DNA of 64,000 bases, taken from Crocodylus rhombifer (taxonomy: Eukaryota > Chordata > Crocodylia > Crocodylidae). The position numbers were made by a program, and so were the translations under genes. The stretch lies in contig JAVSML010025536.1 in the NCBI GenBank assembly GCA_038503035.1, positions 493,932 through 557,931 on the forward strand. Reading direction: 5' to 3'. Of the stretch, positions 1 through 10,545 are shown in pieces (the first letter of the stretch is position 1; the number at the start of each line of letters is the position of its first letter). The notes under the pieces are model-generated. The model searched no databases and was not told the origin of the DNA. It was given only the letters and a program-made list of their open reading frames with translations.

Positions 1-1139
1 CTAAAGCTGTCATAAAGAGAAAGAGGCCAGAGAGAAGAAGTGAAACTGTGTAACAATGCAATTAAACCCTTGTAATGAGGTCAGCCATTGGACTTGTTGC
101 AACTGATATCATTATAGCAATGAGAAGGCATTATATGGATGGCCTGATTTTTCACTTGATTCATTTTTTTCTTTAACTCTTTAACAGTCAAAGATGTGTT
201 CTACAGTATTATAAAAATATTTGTGCTTTGCCATTGAAACAAGGCAATAAAAGCTTTTTGATAGCACCGTTACTGGAATATTGAACAAATCTGGGGAGAT
301 CACAATATAGTACACTTCCACCACAGGTAATGCTTCATCCAGAGGATATTTTGGTTTGGTTGCTGTCAGAACTGCTCTTTTTTTAGTAAAAGAAACCACT
401 CAAAAGACTAGATGAACTCTGGCATTTGTAAAGCTGACAGCTGGAAAAATCTTTGTTATATGAGACATCAAGGGCTTGATTTTTAATGCCGCTTCTATCT
501 AGCCTTTGCTTTCTGCACATACGCCTTTTGATGCATAGAGAGCGGCTTGCACACATTTGGTACATTAACACTTGCAGGAGACACTATATGTCATTTAACA
601 TAGCAGCATGCTTGGGTGTGTGCCAGTGGAAAGTGGAAGCCACCTGCCAAAAATCAGCCCATTATAGGTTAGTGATGGGCAACATTTGACTTTCCTATAA
701 ATGTTAGGTGCTGAGAAAAACAAGAGCAGACTCCAACATCTAACCACAGCTCAAGAGAGTCCTAAGTAGTTTGGATACTCATCTGAAATGCTTTTACCTT
801 TGCCTGGAAGAAGAGGCTCTTCAACTATTCAAGCTTTGCCTGTCTGGTTAGGGAAGAAATCAGGACATGCATAGGAGCACACACAGAATACACAGCAATG
901 AAAAAAATGTTGTGAAACTGAGAAAATATTTAGCTTTACATCCAACAAAGGGATTTTGGCTGGATGTATTTTACATACACTGGAGAGTGGGAAATCAACC
1001 AATCCTTAGAGCAGGCATAGTAATACAATCTTCAAGGTCCCCGGCAAGAGAAAAATCAGACTTCAAAGATATGTTCGCCCTGGTGCGATCTCTCTCTCTG
1101 TGTCTGGCCCAATTATACTTTATTTATCTCACACAAAGT
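1..1139. other. Non-coding sequence, no gene recognised
   Basis: AT-rich DNA with no recognisable repeat or coding signal. The longest open frame (867-1184, plus, 105 codons) has no family resemblance and runs into the antisense SINE at its 3' end, so I treat it as chance. Confidence 0.6.
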
Positions 1140-1300
1140 AGAACAGCTTCAACACTTCTCTCAAGCCCTAGATCAGCCTGGTGATTGTGGCAGGAGGTTG
1201 AGCGATATGGGCTTGAACACCCTCTGATAAGTGAGGGAATTGAACCTATGTCTTCATGTCCTAGATGAGCATTGTAACCACTCAACCATTAGATAAAAAG
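1140..1300 (-). mobile_element. tRNA-derived SINE copy (minus strand)
   Basis: Read on the minus strand, the segment starts with a tRNA-like head. An A-box-like TGGTTGAGTGGTTA lies opposite 1275-1288 and a B box GGTTCAATTCC, matching the Pol III consensus GGTTCRANNCC, lies opposite 1236-1246. The spacing is that of a tRNA gene, but no cloverleaf 3' half follows. Instead the sequence continues into a non-tRNA body towards 1140, which is the layout of a tRNA-derived SINE rather than a working tRNA. The body end is not sharply defined. The family name is not assigned. A decayed tRNA pseudogene is the alternative. Confidence 0.6.
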
Positions 1301-2112
1301 TGGAGCAGGTAGCACCATCCTCTGGCCATATTATAAAAGAATGACTTCTGTTCATTTTGTATTAAAAAAGGTCTTAGATGCTTCCCTTAAGACGAAGGTT
1401 CAGAACTATGAATTCCAAGTGAGAGTATGACCTTCCCAGGAGCAATAAGATACTCATGTCCTGATGATGGGTTATACTCAGTATTTCTCTGCTGGCTGGC
1501 CTAGCTGACTTCTTGCTCAGCAGGTTGGTTTTATGGATCCCATTATTTGATGCCTAACTCTATAAATGGTACAGGGAACCTAGGTGGCTAATTCATGCCT
1601 AATTCTGTTGCAGGAGCCAGATGCCTAAAAGTTAGGGTTGCAATGCTGAACTTCATGGTGGCTAAATCTCTACTTAGATCTTGGCCTTAGTTCTTTCAGT
1701 TCAAGTCATGAGTGAAGAAACTTAGACTCTGTATTGGACTCAACTCATGTCCTCTTGAAGGGCCTAATCCAGTGTCCCCAGGAATCAATGGGAATCTTCA
1801 ATCAACTTCAGTGGGATTTCATTAGTCCCTCTTTCCCATCTCCACTTGGAATCAAAGTAAGAACTGCTTCTTTCACTGCACTTCTGTCCTTCTGAGCCCA
1901 GAGGCAACCAATAAATTAGTGGAAGCACAGAAGAGGAAGAGTCATGAAAATTTACACCAGTCTTTGTTAAGCCTCAAAAAAAGTTCTGATACAGAGCAGG
2001 TTCTGAGCAAAGGGTTCAGTTAGCTTTCATTTCAACCAAATAAGCTCACCCTCCAAAACAGTGCCTACCTTAAAATAATCACAACAAAAGAGTTTGCTGA
2101 CTATAAATAAAG
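1301..2112. other. Non-coding sequence with a possible old palindromic repeat
   Basis: No gene is seen. Around 1538-1690 there are several GCCTAA/CTAAYT words (for example GATGCCTAACTC and CATGCCTAATTC). They resemble the old palindromic repeat fragments seen elsewhere in the window, but the match is too decayed for firm assignment. Confidence 0.45.
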
Positions 2113-2345
2113 GGAGACTGCATGGTATAGCAATTATACTACAGGAGTGAGTGGCAACTTCAAATGTCAGCTCTGTCACAGGCTGGTTATGTAACCTTGG
2201 ACAAGTCATTTAAATAGTTGTGTGCCTCAACTTCCACTCTGCAAAATAATACTTACAATAATACTTGGTAAAGGGCTGCAAGCTTTGAAAATGAAAGGCT
2301 CTTTGTACAATGCAGTAGCATTAGTAAGGTTATTTTAAAAAGAGA
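2113..2345 (+). mobile_element. MIR SINE, near full length
   Basis: The order of parts follows the MIR family. A tRNA-like 5' portion (GACTGCATGGTATAGCAAT) is followed by CAGCTCTGTCAC. Next comes the core region with the diagnostic phrase close to GTAACCTTGGACAAGTCATT (about 2190-2210) and a TGCCTCAACTTCC stretch. The 3' part carries AATAATACTTACAATAATAC, then AAAGGGCTGCAAGCTTTGAAAATGAA-like sequence. MIR is an ancient CORE-SINE spread through amniotes, so the divergence is expected. The orientation is plus. It is non-coding and long inactive. Confidence 0.8.
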
Positions 2346-3711
2346 TAGTTTGAGTGATGTCCTATAAATTTTGTCATATTTATCTGCAAATGGACCACAA
2401 TGTAATATTTCCTCCCGAAGTGCATTTATTATTTAATGCTTTTCCATGAAAGGTTTCTTTTACATTGCAAATGCTAAGAGTTCTTCCATAGGTCTTAGAC
2501 TCTTGACCCTTTACCTTAAAACAAGCTATTAATGCTTAACACTGTTATTAGTATTCAGGGAAGTAATGATTGGTACTGAAATGTAAATGTGCAGTAAAAA
2601 CACCTTCTATTTTGTAAAATAATTATGTCGCCTAATCATTATTTCATATGACTCTTTTTGATTGATGGGGAAAGGGCAGCAAGAAGTATGGAATCATGAT
2701 TCTTTGAGGTCTAAATCCAAATAGCAGTGACCAACACCATTGTTTCCGAGACAGTTACTTTTTATAGAAACTGCAACAGGATGATGGCTGCTTCTGTTTC
2801 AAGGGAGGTTACATCAGATAGGATATTTTTAATTAAACTTTATATTTTTTTTTGAATGGCACGGAATTATAATTCTGTAAAGGGCAATACTGTATTCTTT
2901 CAATCTGCAAATAAGTCACTGGAACCTTGAAGGTCAAATATAGTTCAACTCTACAGTGAAGTGAGACTTTCTCCTTCCACTCTGCTGTCATTGCACCTGA
3001 CCCTAACCTGGTAAAAGCATCCCCAGTGGTGCCAAGGAGGCCTTTCCATTCTCGATGTACTAGCTACACCAGTCTTTCACATTTGAGGCTGCCAGATAAA
3101 TGTCAAATTGCAATGTTCTTATGATGTTTAATGGGAACAAAGCTGAGAGTGCTTGAACTTGTTTCACTTTGGAGAAGTTTTTGTCACTCTGGCTTAGATG
3201 GAAAAACAAGTCTCAGATCAATAGGGTACATAGCTGAAAGAAATTCACCAAGCTGGGTTTTCTTACCTGGTTTACAGCTTCTGGAAAGAATTGGAAAATC
3301 TATTTAGCTGGTTGTCTCTCTGTTCTGTACAAACATCTGCAAGATTATTCTTTATTCTGTTTTAAGGAAGGGTTAGTCTATCTCTATGCTTCTGGACGTA
3401 TAATGCTATAAACCTAGAGTTGTTTTCACTGCAAATGCCATTGTTTATATAAAAGTCATAACTGAGTATATATGTGTTTGCATGTATTGATTCTATCTTT
3501 AAATTTAATAGTATTGTTTTAATTCAAACATTTTATTAACTTAGGAAATAATTAATCTATTTACTATTATAAATATAACAATATTATAAAAAGAAAAGGC
3601 ATTTACAAAGGAATGCAAAAGTACAGATAAAAAAGAGTAAACCATGCATGTACAACTAAATTAAAAGCACAAGAATGATTAACTCTTTTAAATATGGGCA
3701 CACTAAGCAAA
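2346..3711. other. Non-coding AT-rich sequence, nothing recognised
   Basis: No repeat family, RNA gene or coding frame is recognisable. The stretch 3480-3620 is strongly AT-rich. Confidence 0.55.
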
Positions 3712-3761
3712 GAATGTACTTTGGTAAAGTTTAGCACCATAAGCTTTACCAAAGTACATTC
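3712..3761. repeat. Near-perfect hairpin, 21-bp stem and 8-nt loop
   Basis: The left arm 3712-3732 (GAATGTACTTTGGTAAAG followed by TTT) is the reverse complement of the right arm 3741-3761 at 20 of 21 positions. The only exception would be a G.U pair in RNA. The loop is AGCACCAT (3733-3740). It sits just upstream of a CR1 3' tail. It could be a foldback relic, a cruciform-prone site or part of a small structured RNA. Nothing shows that it is transcribed. Confidence 0.85.
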
Positions 3762-3783
3762 AAAGACATTCAAAGTATATTGG

Positions 3784-3862
3784 GGCTGGACTCAATAAGG
3801 GGCCGGACTTGGTGATCTTGCAAGGTCCCATCCAGCCCTTGGTGTCTACGAAATCTATAACC
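3784..3862 (+). mobile_element. CR1 LINE 3' tail fragment
   Basis: The sequence GGACTTGGTGATCTTGCAAG, then GTCCCATCCAGCCCTTGGTG, then TCTACGAAATCTATAA, matches the CR1 3' end. That end has the pattern GGACTxGATGATCTxxxGGT, then CCTTCCAxCCCT, then a short CTATGA-type terminal repeat. Only the last 80 bases or so remain, consistent with the severe 5' truncation usual for CR1 copies. Confidence 0.75.
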
Positions 3863-4729
3863 CAGTGATATAAACAATGTCAGCTTTCCTCCTAGTTTTC
3901 ACTTACTCCAAACACAGATCCTAGATACCATAAAGAAAGAGGTGAACTTCACTTAAGACTTGGCCATGTCAGTTGATTAATCTGAGAATTGCTTACATGT
4001 TGAAGTGATGGCTACCATTAATGAACTCTTAGGGCTATATCTCACCCTTGTTGTAGTTATGCAAGGGAATAGAGGTGAGTTTGCTATTAAACCTCTCTCA
4101 TCTACTTAGCCAAGAAAGAGTCTAGACCTAGATTAGGAGTGGAACATAGCTGCTCCTTACCTCATCTTTATTTCTGGGCAAATGGGTGGAGAAGGACAAG
4201 ACGTGCTTGAGCCTGGGCTATCCAGACCCAAAAGATGAAATAAGATTCAACCCTGGAAGGAGAGCAAGGGAGTAATTATGACTTTCTAAATCTAAGTTTC
4301 TTTCTAGGGCTTACCTGGGTTTGGTGTAGCTCTGACCCTATGCCAGAAAAAGTAAAAAGAGAAACACAGGAATGGATCATTAGATATTACTGGTAGCAGT
4401 GACATGGTCATTGCTAATTATACTACATCTAGTTACAAATACTCAAACTGTGTAATATGTTTGAACTCAGGAAAATATTTACTTCTTTAGCTCATCTTGT
4501 AAAATGTCAAGTGGGACAGCATTAGTTCATCTAAGACCTAACCAATAAAGGTGGCTGCAAAATGGAATAACATTTTGCAAAATCTTTTGTGAATAATTTC
4601 TCCTTTTTTGCCTCATTAAAAATCAGGCCGCTTTTGATGAACTGAATGAAAATGGATAGGACAATTTTTTCATGGGAAATGTGTCTATGGTTTGTCAAAA
4701 ACCATTTTTTTTTTCACCCAGCTATATAT
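3863..4729. other. Non-coding sequence, nothing recognised
   Basis: No coding frame, repeat family or RNA gene was identified between the CR1 tail and the antisense CR1 fragment. Confidence 0.55.
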
Positions 4730-4960
4730 TCATAGATTATAAGAGCATTCTGATCATCTTACCTGACCTGAGGTAGGCCACAGAAACCCTTCCAATAAAC
4801 TTCTGCATCAAGCCAATAACATTTGTTTGAGATGTATCAGGTATTTTAGAAAGTTATCCAGCCTTGACTTAAAAGGATGTAATGAAGCAAAAGTCCATGT
4901 CTCTCAGCCACGATCTGAACAAGAGCACTTCTAAAGGTGAAAATGTAGTTCAGTTTCTAC
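4730..4960 (-). mobile_element. Antisense CR1-like 3' fragment, highly diverged
   Basis: On the plus strand it begins with ATTCATAGATTATAAG and GATCATCTTACCTGACCT, which correspond to an inverted CR1 3' end (CATAGATTxTAxG then GATCATCTxGTCTGACCT). Further weak similarity continues to about 4960 (TTATCCAGCCTTGACTTAAAA). The 3' end of the element is therefore at about 4730. Divergence makes the upstream boundary uncertain. A different CR1-clade family is possible. Confidence 0.55.
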
Positions 4961-5105
4961 AGTCCAATTGTTCCTTGGTTTCTCTGGAGAGAATGCCAAC
5001 AAGAAAACCTAATGGTGGTCTACTGGACTTTGTCTGCTATGGTCTCTATGGAGTTTTATAGACTGATTTGAGAATATTTGTTCTTATGGGACAAAATATC
5101 AAAGG

Positions 5106-5339
5106 CTAGGTGTAGACATTCGAAAAGCCTGAGGTAGAATCAATCCAAGTTGCGTGGTTTGCTGCAAGCGGCATAGTTTAGGTCAGTAGTGAACAGAACA
5201 CACATTCGCCCTTTGATCAGGTGGGGGCAAATCTTAGACAGGGTTCCAACCAACCTATGTATGCTGACTTCTGCTCTATCACGGGTATAGACAGGTTTCT
5301 GATCACTTATACTGGTAAAAGTATAATGTCTATACCTGC
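5106..5339. mobile_element. Short TIR DNA element (MITE-like), 234 bp
   Basis: The left end CTAGGTGTAGACATT (5106-5120) and right end AATGTCTATACCTGC (5325-5339) are inverted copies with three mismatches in 15. The interior has no supported coding frame. This is the form of a non-autonomous cut-and-paste DNA transposon. No clean target-site duplication is visible at the chosen ends, so the superfamily is not assigned. Confidence 0.6.
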
Positions 5340-5559
5340 CCAAAGACCCTTTTTCTTAAACAGATTATTCTTTCATAGACTGGCTACAAATTCAAACTTT
5401 TTAGGTGGCAATCTAACCTCAAAAACCTTCTGAAATACCTCCTTTCCTATAAGCATTTAGATGATACGGCCAATGCCCTCTCAGTTGTGTTCACTTGTTT
5501 GGTTAGTGCAAAGTCCATGAAGTCTTATTGACTTCCTCAACTCCCCAGTTTGCTTAGCA

Positions 5560-5989
5560 GCAGACCTGGAAATGGATCAGAAGCACTTCCAGTCCACTTC
5601 CAGGTCCACCGAGGAGCGTGCCGGGGGACCCCCCCGTGATTTCCAGTTTGGCAACTGGTGCCTTCTGGGTCTGGGGGGGCACCTGGGGTCCCCCTGCAGC
5701 CAATCGCACTTCTGGTCCATTTCTGGGTTCATTGCCAAGCACATGGAGGGCTTCCCCCACACTCCTGTGGGACACTTCATGCGCCCCAGCATCGCAGCAA
5801 TCACAAGCTGTGCCTGCTACCTCAAAGTATGCAGAAAAACTTTTAAAGCTGAGCCTATGTCTGAATCAGAATCCAATCTTCAGATCGGCCAAATCAAATC
5901 AGGGACAGTGATCCAAAACAATGAATCAAATCACTCTCCCTGATTCAAGCCGAATCTGAATCGAGTAGGGCCCGCTTCGCACGCCCCTA
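5560..5989 (-). mobile_element. GC-rich DNA-element fragment
   Basis: Read on the minus strand from 5989, it opens with TAGGGGCGTGCGAAGCGGGC. AT-rich GATTCGG/GATTTGATT-type words follow, and then a GC-rich part with CACTTCCAGTCCACTTCCAG near its far end. I recognise this overall style from crocodilian and turtle DNA elements with a GTGCGAAGC terminus, but cannot name the family. The matching inverted end is not visible near 5560, so the copy is probably truncated. Open frames here (for example 5572-5943) are by-products of composition. Confidence 0.5.
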
Positions 5990-7389
5990 GTCTGCACCTC
6001 CATTTGAAATTTCCAAAGCAGTCTGCACTCTCCATTCAAAATGTTTTAGGGGTTCACAAATGAAAAAAGGCCCAGCTGAAGAATGGTTATATTCCAATAG
6101 CCATTTGTGCTCCTATTATAGTCAATGGGACATTTGCAACTAATGACTGGGTTTCCATTCATTTGCGTGTTACTCTTACATTTTCAGTTGATTTTTTTTC
6201 CCTTGAAAAAATCTATTTTTAAAAAAAATGACAGAAGAGAATGACCACAGTCATTCCTGAATTTTCATGTCTGGTCAATCAGAATGGGACAGGGGGAAGT
6301 GGCATAAGAATTTTTATTCCTGATAATTTTGTTAATAATCTCCTTGTGCTGAGAAGCTTTGTGACTAGTTCCTGGGGTTGGGGGTTTTTTTCTCCCACTC
6401 ACATGCTCTTGCCAAGACTATCATTATGACATTCTGTAGTAACAAGCATTCTTCTGTTCAAATTTATATCAATTAGTTTGGGACAGTAATTCAATTGGAC
6501 GGCCCACTGGATTTTGAAAGACTTGCAATGATGTCAAAGTGGCGACCTTTTTCCTCCGCTCTCAGCCAAAAGCCATTTTTTAACAAAGAGTTTTTGAAAA
6601 GAAACGCCACTTTGATAATTAGTTATTGATCATGGACAATGCAGTGATGAATACCACTGGATTAGCCAGACGCCAGTGGGTCGCGACACGAGGGTTTCCT
6701 TATCGCAATAATCTGCAAAATAAAATATACATTAAAGGTCATTAAGGGCTGTCTTTGGGGAATAATACACAGAGAATCCAACTTACTGATTAAAAATAAA
6801 AATTCAGAAACATCTTGGACATAAAACACTGTATGCATCCTGTTAAAATAGCTACCACATAAAGAAAGTTTGAGAAGTAGCACTTCAAACAATATGTAAA
6901 GTTATTTTGATAAATTAACCCCGCTCTGGCCAGCAGTTTTACCTCACTAAAACACCATTAACCCTCCTGCCCTAAAGTGTCCATTAGAAACAATTTGGGA
7001 TCTGAGCACAAGAAGACCATAACAATTATAGACTTAAAAGAATAATGGACTTTTTTTGAGGACTAATTTAGGCAGCACTTTGAGACCTGCATAAAATTAC
7101 TTCATATGTACCATTTAATGGAGGGAAAAAACCCTACAAAGAACAATTTTATTGTACTTACAGAGGAAAAAATGGTTTCCATTAGTTGTAGAGTTATTTT
7201 CTAGAATTGCTAATGAAAAGCACCTCTGATGAAATTTGCAAGGATATACAGCTGCATATGGTACAATTTCTGGTCATCATGGGTACAATACATGCAACAC
7301 TTCTGTTCAACAGAACAATTTTTTGAGGGGGCCCCATTAAAGGTTTTCTCTAACTACACTGCTAGGTCTCATCAAGTAATTCCAGAGCA
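5990..7389. other. Non-coding sequence with a small inverted repeat
   Basis: No gene is supported. A perfect 11-bp inverted pair, TCAAAGTGGCG (6534-6544) and CGCCACTTTGA (6605-6615), flanks a 60-bp loop. It is followed by a homeodomain-like TAATTAG at 6617-6623. Otherwise no repeat family is recognised. Confidence 0.5.
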
Positions 7390-8600
7390 TTGGGAAGCTG
7401 TGTGACAGGGGGCCATATTAGGGGACAGGTCTCAACATTGGCTTACCCACCTGTCCATGTGGGGCAGTCTGCCCATTCTCAGCTTCCACTGTTTAAGTAA
7501 ACTGGGGTAAAATGTGGGAGGCTGCCCAATTTAATGCCCCGATGCCAGGGGGCATTATACATGGCTCCGTACCATCCCTACACTGTGTCCCATGCCTTGC
7601 AGATGGCATTATAACTCCATCATAACTCCAGCCTGAGGCCAGGCCAACTCTACCCCTTGCTGGGCCTCTCACATACTACTCATGCACTCCACCCCTTCTC
7701 ATAGGGCCTCTTACATACTGCCCCTCACTGGGCCACTCTCAACCCACCCTGATCCTCTGAGCAACCCACTTGGGCCATCAAGCTTAATTACTCTAACGCT
7801 GGCCAGTGCATGGGCAGCACCTTTGGGTTCCTCGAGAAATCCCTACTCTATGAGGCACTGACGTTATGCCCTGTCCTGGGCTGAACTCAGTCTCTAGCCC
7901 CTCACTGGGCAACTTGCTCCTGTTGTCCCCCATGTGGGGGTTAGCCTATGTGCTGCCCTTCAGGCTGCCCCTGCAACCCTACTCTGTACCCATCGTACAC
8001 AGTTCTTCAAGTGCCACCATGCACCCTACTCTCCGCATGAACTCCCACCCCCTCACTGGGGCTTCCGGGGTATTGCACCCCCATGGGCTCAGGTACCTCT
8101 CACTAGGCGTGCCTGGCTCTGTATGCCTATCCCAGGTCTAAAATTACCCACTGGGTAGTGGGGGTTGGGGTTATAAGGTGCCCCTCCCCACCTTTCACTG
8201 GGGAGGCAACTGGCCTGGCATTTCTAGGGAGCTACCTCACCATGGGCAGCCCTATTAGGCCATTCTTCCCCAGCAGGGTGAAGTTTTGGTCATGTCCAGG
8301 ACCAGGAGCCTCCTGCCATCCCCATAGCTCCTGCCCTTACCTCCAAGGTGTTCTGAGCAGCAGCTCAGCCACATGTTGCTCTTTTAGCTGCCGGCAGCAG
8401 ACTGCTGCCTCAGTCCTGAGAGCCTAGATGTAAAATGGAGGCTGCTCAGCCTTCTTCTCCCATCCCAGGGCTTTCCTGCAGTCATGTGACTGCCTCATTA
8501 GGGCTAGCCCACACCTGTAGGCTGCCCTGCTGCCAGCTCTCAAACCTTAAAGTGGCAGGCACCAAAGGTGCCCTACCACAGGCTGCCTGGTGCATTTCAA
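7390..8600. repeat. GC-rich island of decayed short repeats
   Basis: The composition shifts sharply from AT-rich flanks to GC-rich sequence. A motif like CCCCTCACTGGGC recurs in variants near 7653, 7692, 7721, 7898, 8050, 8096 and 8192. The first three lie 29-39 bases apart, as in a decayed minisatellite. The overlapping frames on the plus strand (7866-8141, 7934-8158, 8158-8427, 8435-8677) lack domain similarity and look like consequences of few stop codons in GC-rich DNA. Likely origins are the interior of a non-autonomous transposon, an old LTR-type element or a minisatellite. A CpG island is less likely because CpG is not enriched. Confidence 0.45.
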
Positions 8601-8689
8601 TAGGTGGATACAGAACTTTATTAAATGCAGATCCTTATTATTTTATTTATAGATTTATCACTAATGCTTATTTATGAATTCAAGATCCC

Positions 8690-8865
8690 TATAGGGTCAA
8701 GACGTAACCCCATTATGGTGGTTGGAGCTACCATGCAAAATGATTGAATGACTTGCTTAAGATCACAGCATATCTGAGAAATCTAGAGCAGAACTAAGAA
8801 TTAAACCCAGTTCTCTTGTTTCTCATTCCAAGTCTTGGACAGCAAGACCATTTTCCTTTTCATTT
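8690..8865 (-). mobile_element. MIR SINE, antisense
   Basis: The plus strand shows AATGACTTGCTTAAGATCAC, then CAGCATATCTGAGAAATCTA, then AGAGCAGAACTAAGAATTAA, then ACCCAGTTCTCTTG. This is the inverse of the MIR core and tRNA-like region (GACTTGCCxAAGGTCACACAG, then GGGATTxGAACCCAG). The orientation is therefore minus. The frame 8823-9095 on the minus strand overlaps it partly and is not supported as a gene. Confidence 0.75.
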
Positions 8866-9564
8866 ATTTTTTTGCACAGTGATATCCAATGGCTGCTGGA
8901 TGATCTATTGGTATTAGTCCAGATAGATATTTCACAACTCCATCCCAGAAAACAGCACATCACACACATCACCAGCTTTGGTGTTCTTCCCAATTGTTTC
9001 AGCTGAACAATAATGATGTACTGGATGTGGAGTCGAAACAAATTTTTATCGCTAGAGGCTACTTCCACTATGTTTGGAATCCTATTAATCAGCAAGCATA
9101 CAGTATCTGTTTCATGGATAAAGAGCCTAAAACCAGTAGTCAGGTCAATTTATCACGAGTGCTATATTATTTTCTTTTTGTATTAAGTATCACATTTTTA
9201 AGTTTTATTACCACTTAACTATCATTATATTGGCTTTAATAAGTTACTGAATTTCATTAGTGCTAAGCAGATTATTTTTGACTGAATTTTCTCTCCATTG
9301 GAGAGCTTCAGAAGGTATGCTCTTGTTTTGCTTATGTAAACGTGAAATATTCATGTTTCAGGTACCATGTAAAGATACCATTTATATCAATATCCCATTA
9401 CCTTCAGTATAACAATTTGACTTGTTTGATCACAGGCTTGCTTCACTAGATGGTTGAGGTTGCATGCAGTCTAGTTGTGAGGAGGAAACAGACTTAATTG
9501 ATAGCTGGGGGGGAGGAAACATGATCATCATTTATGTGAAATGGCAATTAATACTAAAAATGAA
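8866..9564. other. Non-coding sequence, nothing recognised
   Basis: The plus-strand frame 8994-9218 has no recognisable domain and no neighbouring exon signals. The remainder is AT-rich with no named repeat. Confidence 0.5.
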
Positions 9565-9715
9565 CAGGGGAGGCTCTATTGTGGGAAAATAAGTATAGTT
9601 CTTCAAAAGAAGAAATTCCTAAGTTCTGCTCCTTGCTTCACAAATGGACTTACTGTGTACACTTAGGCAACTCATTTGACTTCTTCATGCCTTCGTTTCT
9701 GCATTTGTTAGAGTT
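9565..9715 (+). mobile_element. MIR SINE fragment
   Basis: The phrase TTACTGTGTACACTTAGGCA, then ACTCATTTGACTTCTTCATG, then CCTTCGTTTCTGCATTTGTT, follows the MIR core (GTGTGACCTTGGGCAAGTCA, then CTTAACCTCTCTGxGCCTCAGTTTCCTCATCTGT). The more 5' part, TTCTGCTCCTTGCTTC, is weaker. This is an ancient inactive copy. Confidence 0.65.
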
Positions 9716-10414
9716 TACAGTAAGCTCACGACAGTTACTGCACCACTGGGTTTTGGACTATCGCTACAGAAGTGTGCAGTCTAAGCAGCATATGGTCTCT
9801 GAACTTTTTACTTGTCTTTGGTAAATAGGAAAGCCTTTCACCTTCTTGACTTTAGCCACAGTGAGTCACACATTCACCATCACCTGTTACTACTGGAGTT
9901 TACAGTGAATGCCATAAAGAAAATCCAGATGCAGTAGCCCTTTTGACTTGCATAGGATGGTGAGAACACCTTACCCCAGTGGTGAGAACACCTTACCCCA
10001 CCTTACCTTCCTTAGGTCTTGCTCAGTCCAATTAATCTTGATCTTCATGTCTTTTAAAGGGTTAGATGCAGAGTATCTTAGGAATCTTATTGTGATCTAC
10101 AGTGGTACCTATGTACTTTATAGGCAGTGAAATCAACCTTATCTAGGGCCAAACTCAAACATGCAGAAAGGCGTTGGTTCTTCTTAGCTACTGTTTCCAA
10201 CCTATGGGATTCCTTTCTGCAAGACATTAGAAAGAACAATGTTCTTACAAGCTTCAGAACAAAACATCATCTCTCCCTCTTTGCTTGAACTTACCCCAAA
10301 ATAACCGATTTCTATGCACGCTTGCTCACTGCAGCCCAAGGCAACAGTGAGAATACAATCCACCTGCCCAATTGTTTGTCTAGATACCATGGTGATGGAT
10401 AAGATATGGTTCCT
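9716..10414. other. Non-coding sequence with a local tandem duplication
   Basis: No gene is supported. The only clear structure is the 22-base duplication listed separately. Confidence 0.5.
9959..10001. repeat. 22-base direct tandem duplication
   Basis: GGTGAGAACACCTTACCCCA occurs at 9959-9978 and again at 9981-10000, a period of 22. A third partial CCTTACC follows. It is probably a replication-slippage duplication, recent enough to stay nearly exact. Confidence 0.9.
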
Positions 10415-10545
10415 TTTTACAACAGGATAATAATTCTTACCTACCTATTTCCCCCAGAGTGTTGTGAGGACTAATCAGTTAGTGTTTGCTCAACTCTGTA
10501 AGAGGCTATATAAGTGCTAAGTATTAGTATTATTACCTTATTACG
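10415..10545 (+). mobile_element. MIR SINE 3' half
   Basis: The order is GGATAATAATTCTTACCTAC, then AGTGTTGTGAGGACTAATCA, then AGAGGCTATATAAGTGCTAA, then GTATTAGTATTATTAC. This matches the MIR 3' region (GGGATAATAATACCTACCT, GTTGTGAGGATTAAATGA, AGCGCTxTAxAAGTGCTxAGTATTATTATTA). The orientation is plus. The 5' half is missing or too diverged. Confidence 0.8.

Noticed and set aside
867..1184. 105-codon plus-strand frame
   Set aside because: Its 3' end is antisense SINE sequence and no family similarity is seen.
1236..1288. Functional tRNA gene on the minus strand
   Set aside because: The A and B boxes are present but the acceptor stem and T-arm partners do not pair, and a SINE body follows.
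5572..5943. 123-codon plus-strand frame and overlapping frames
   Set aside because: They lie inside the GC-rich DNA-element fragment, and multiple mutually overlapping frames on both strands indicate composition, not coding.
7390..8600. CpG island or promoter
   Set aside because: The block is GC-rich but CpG dinucleotides are sparse, and no initiator or first exon is apparent.
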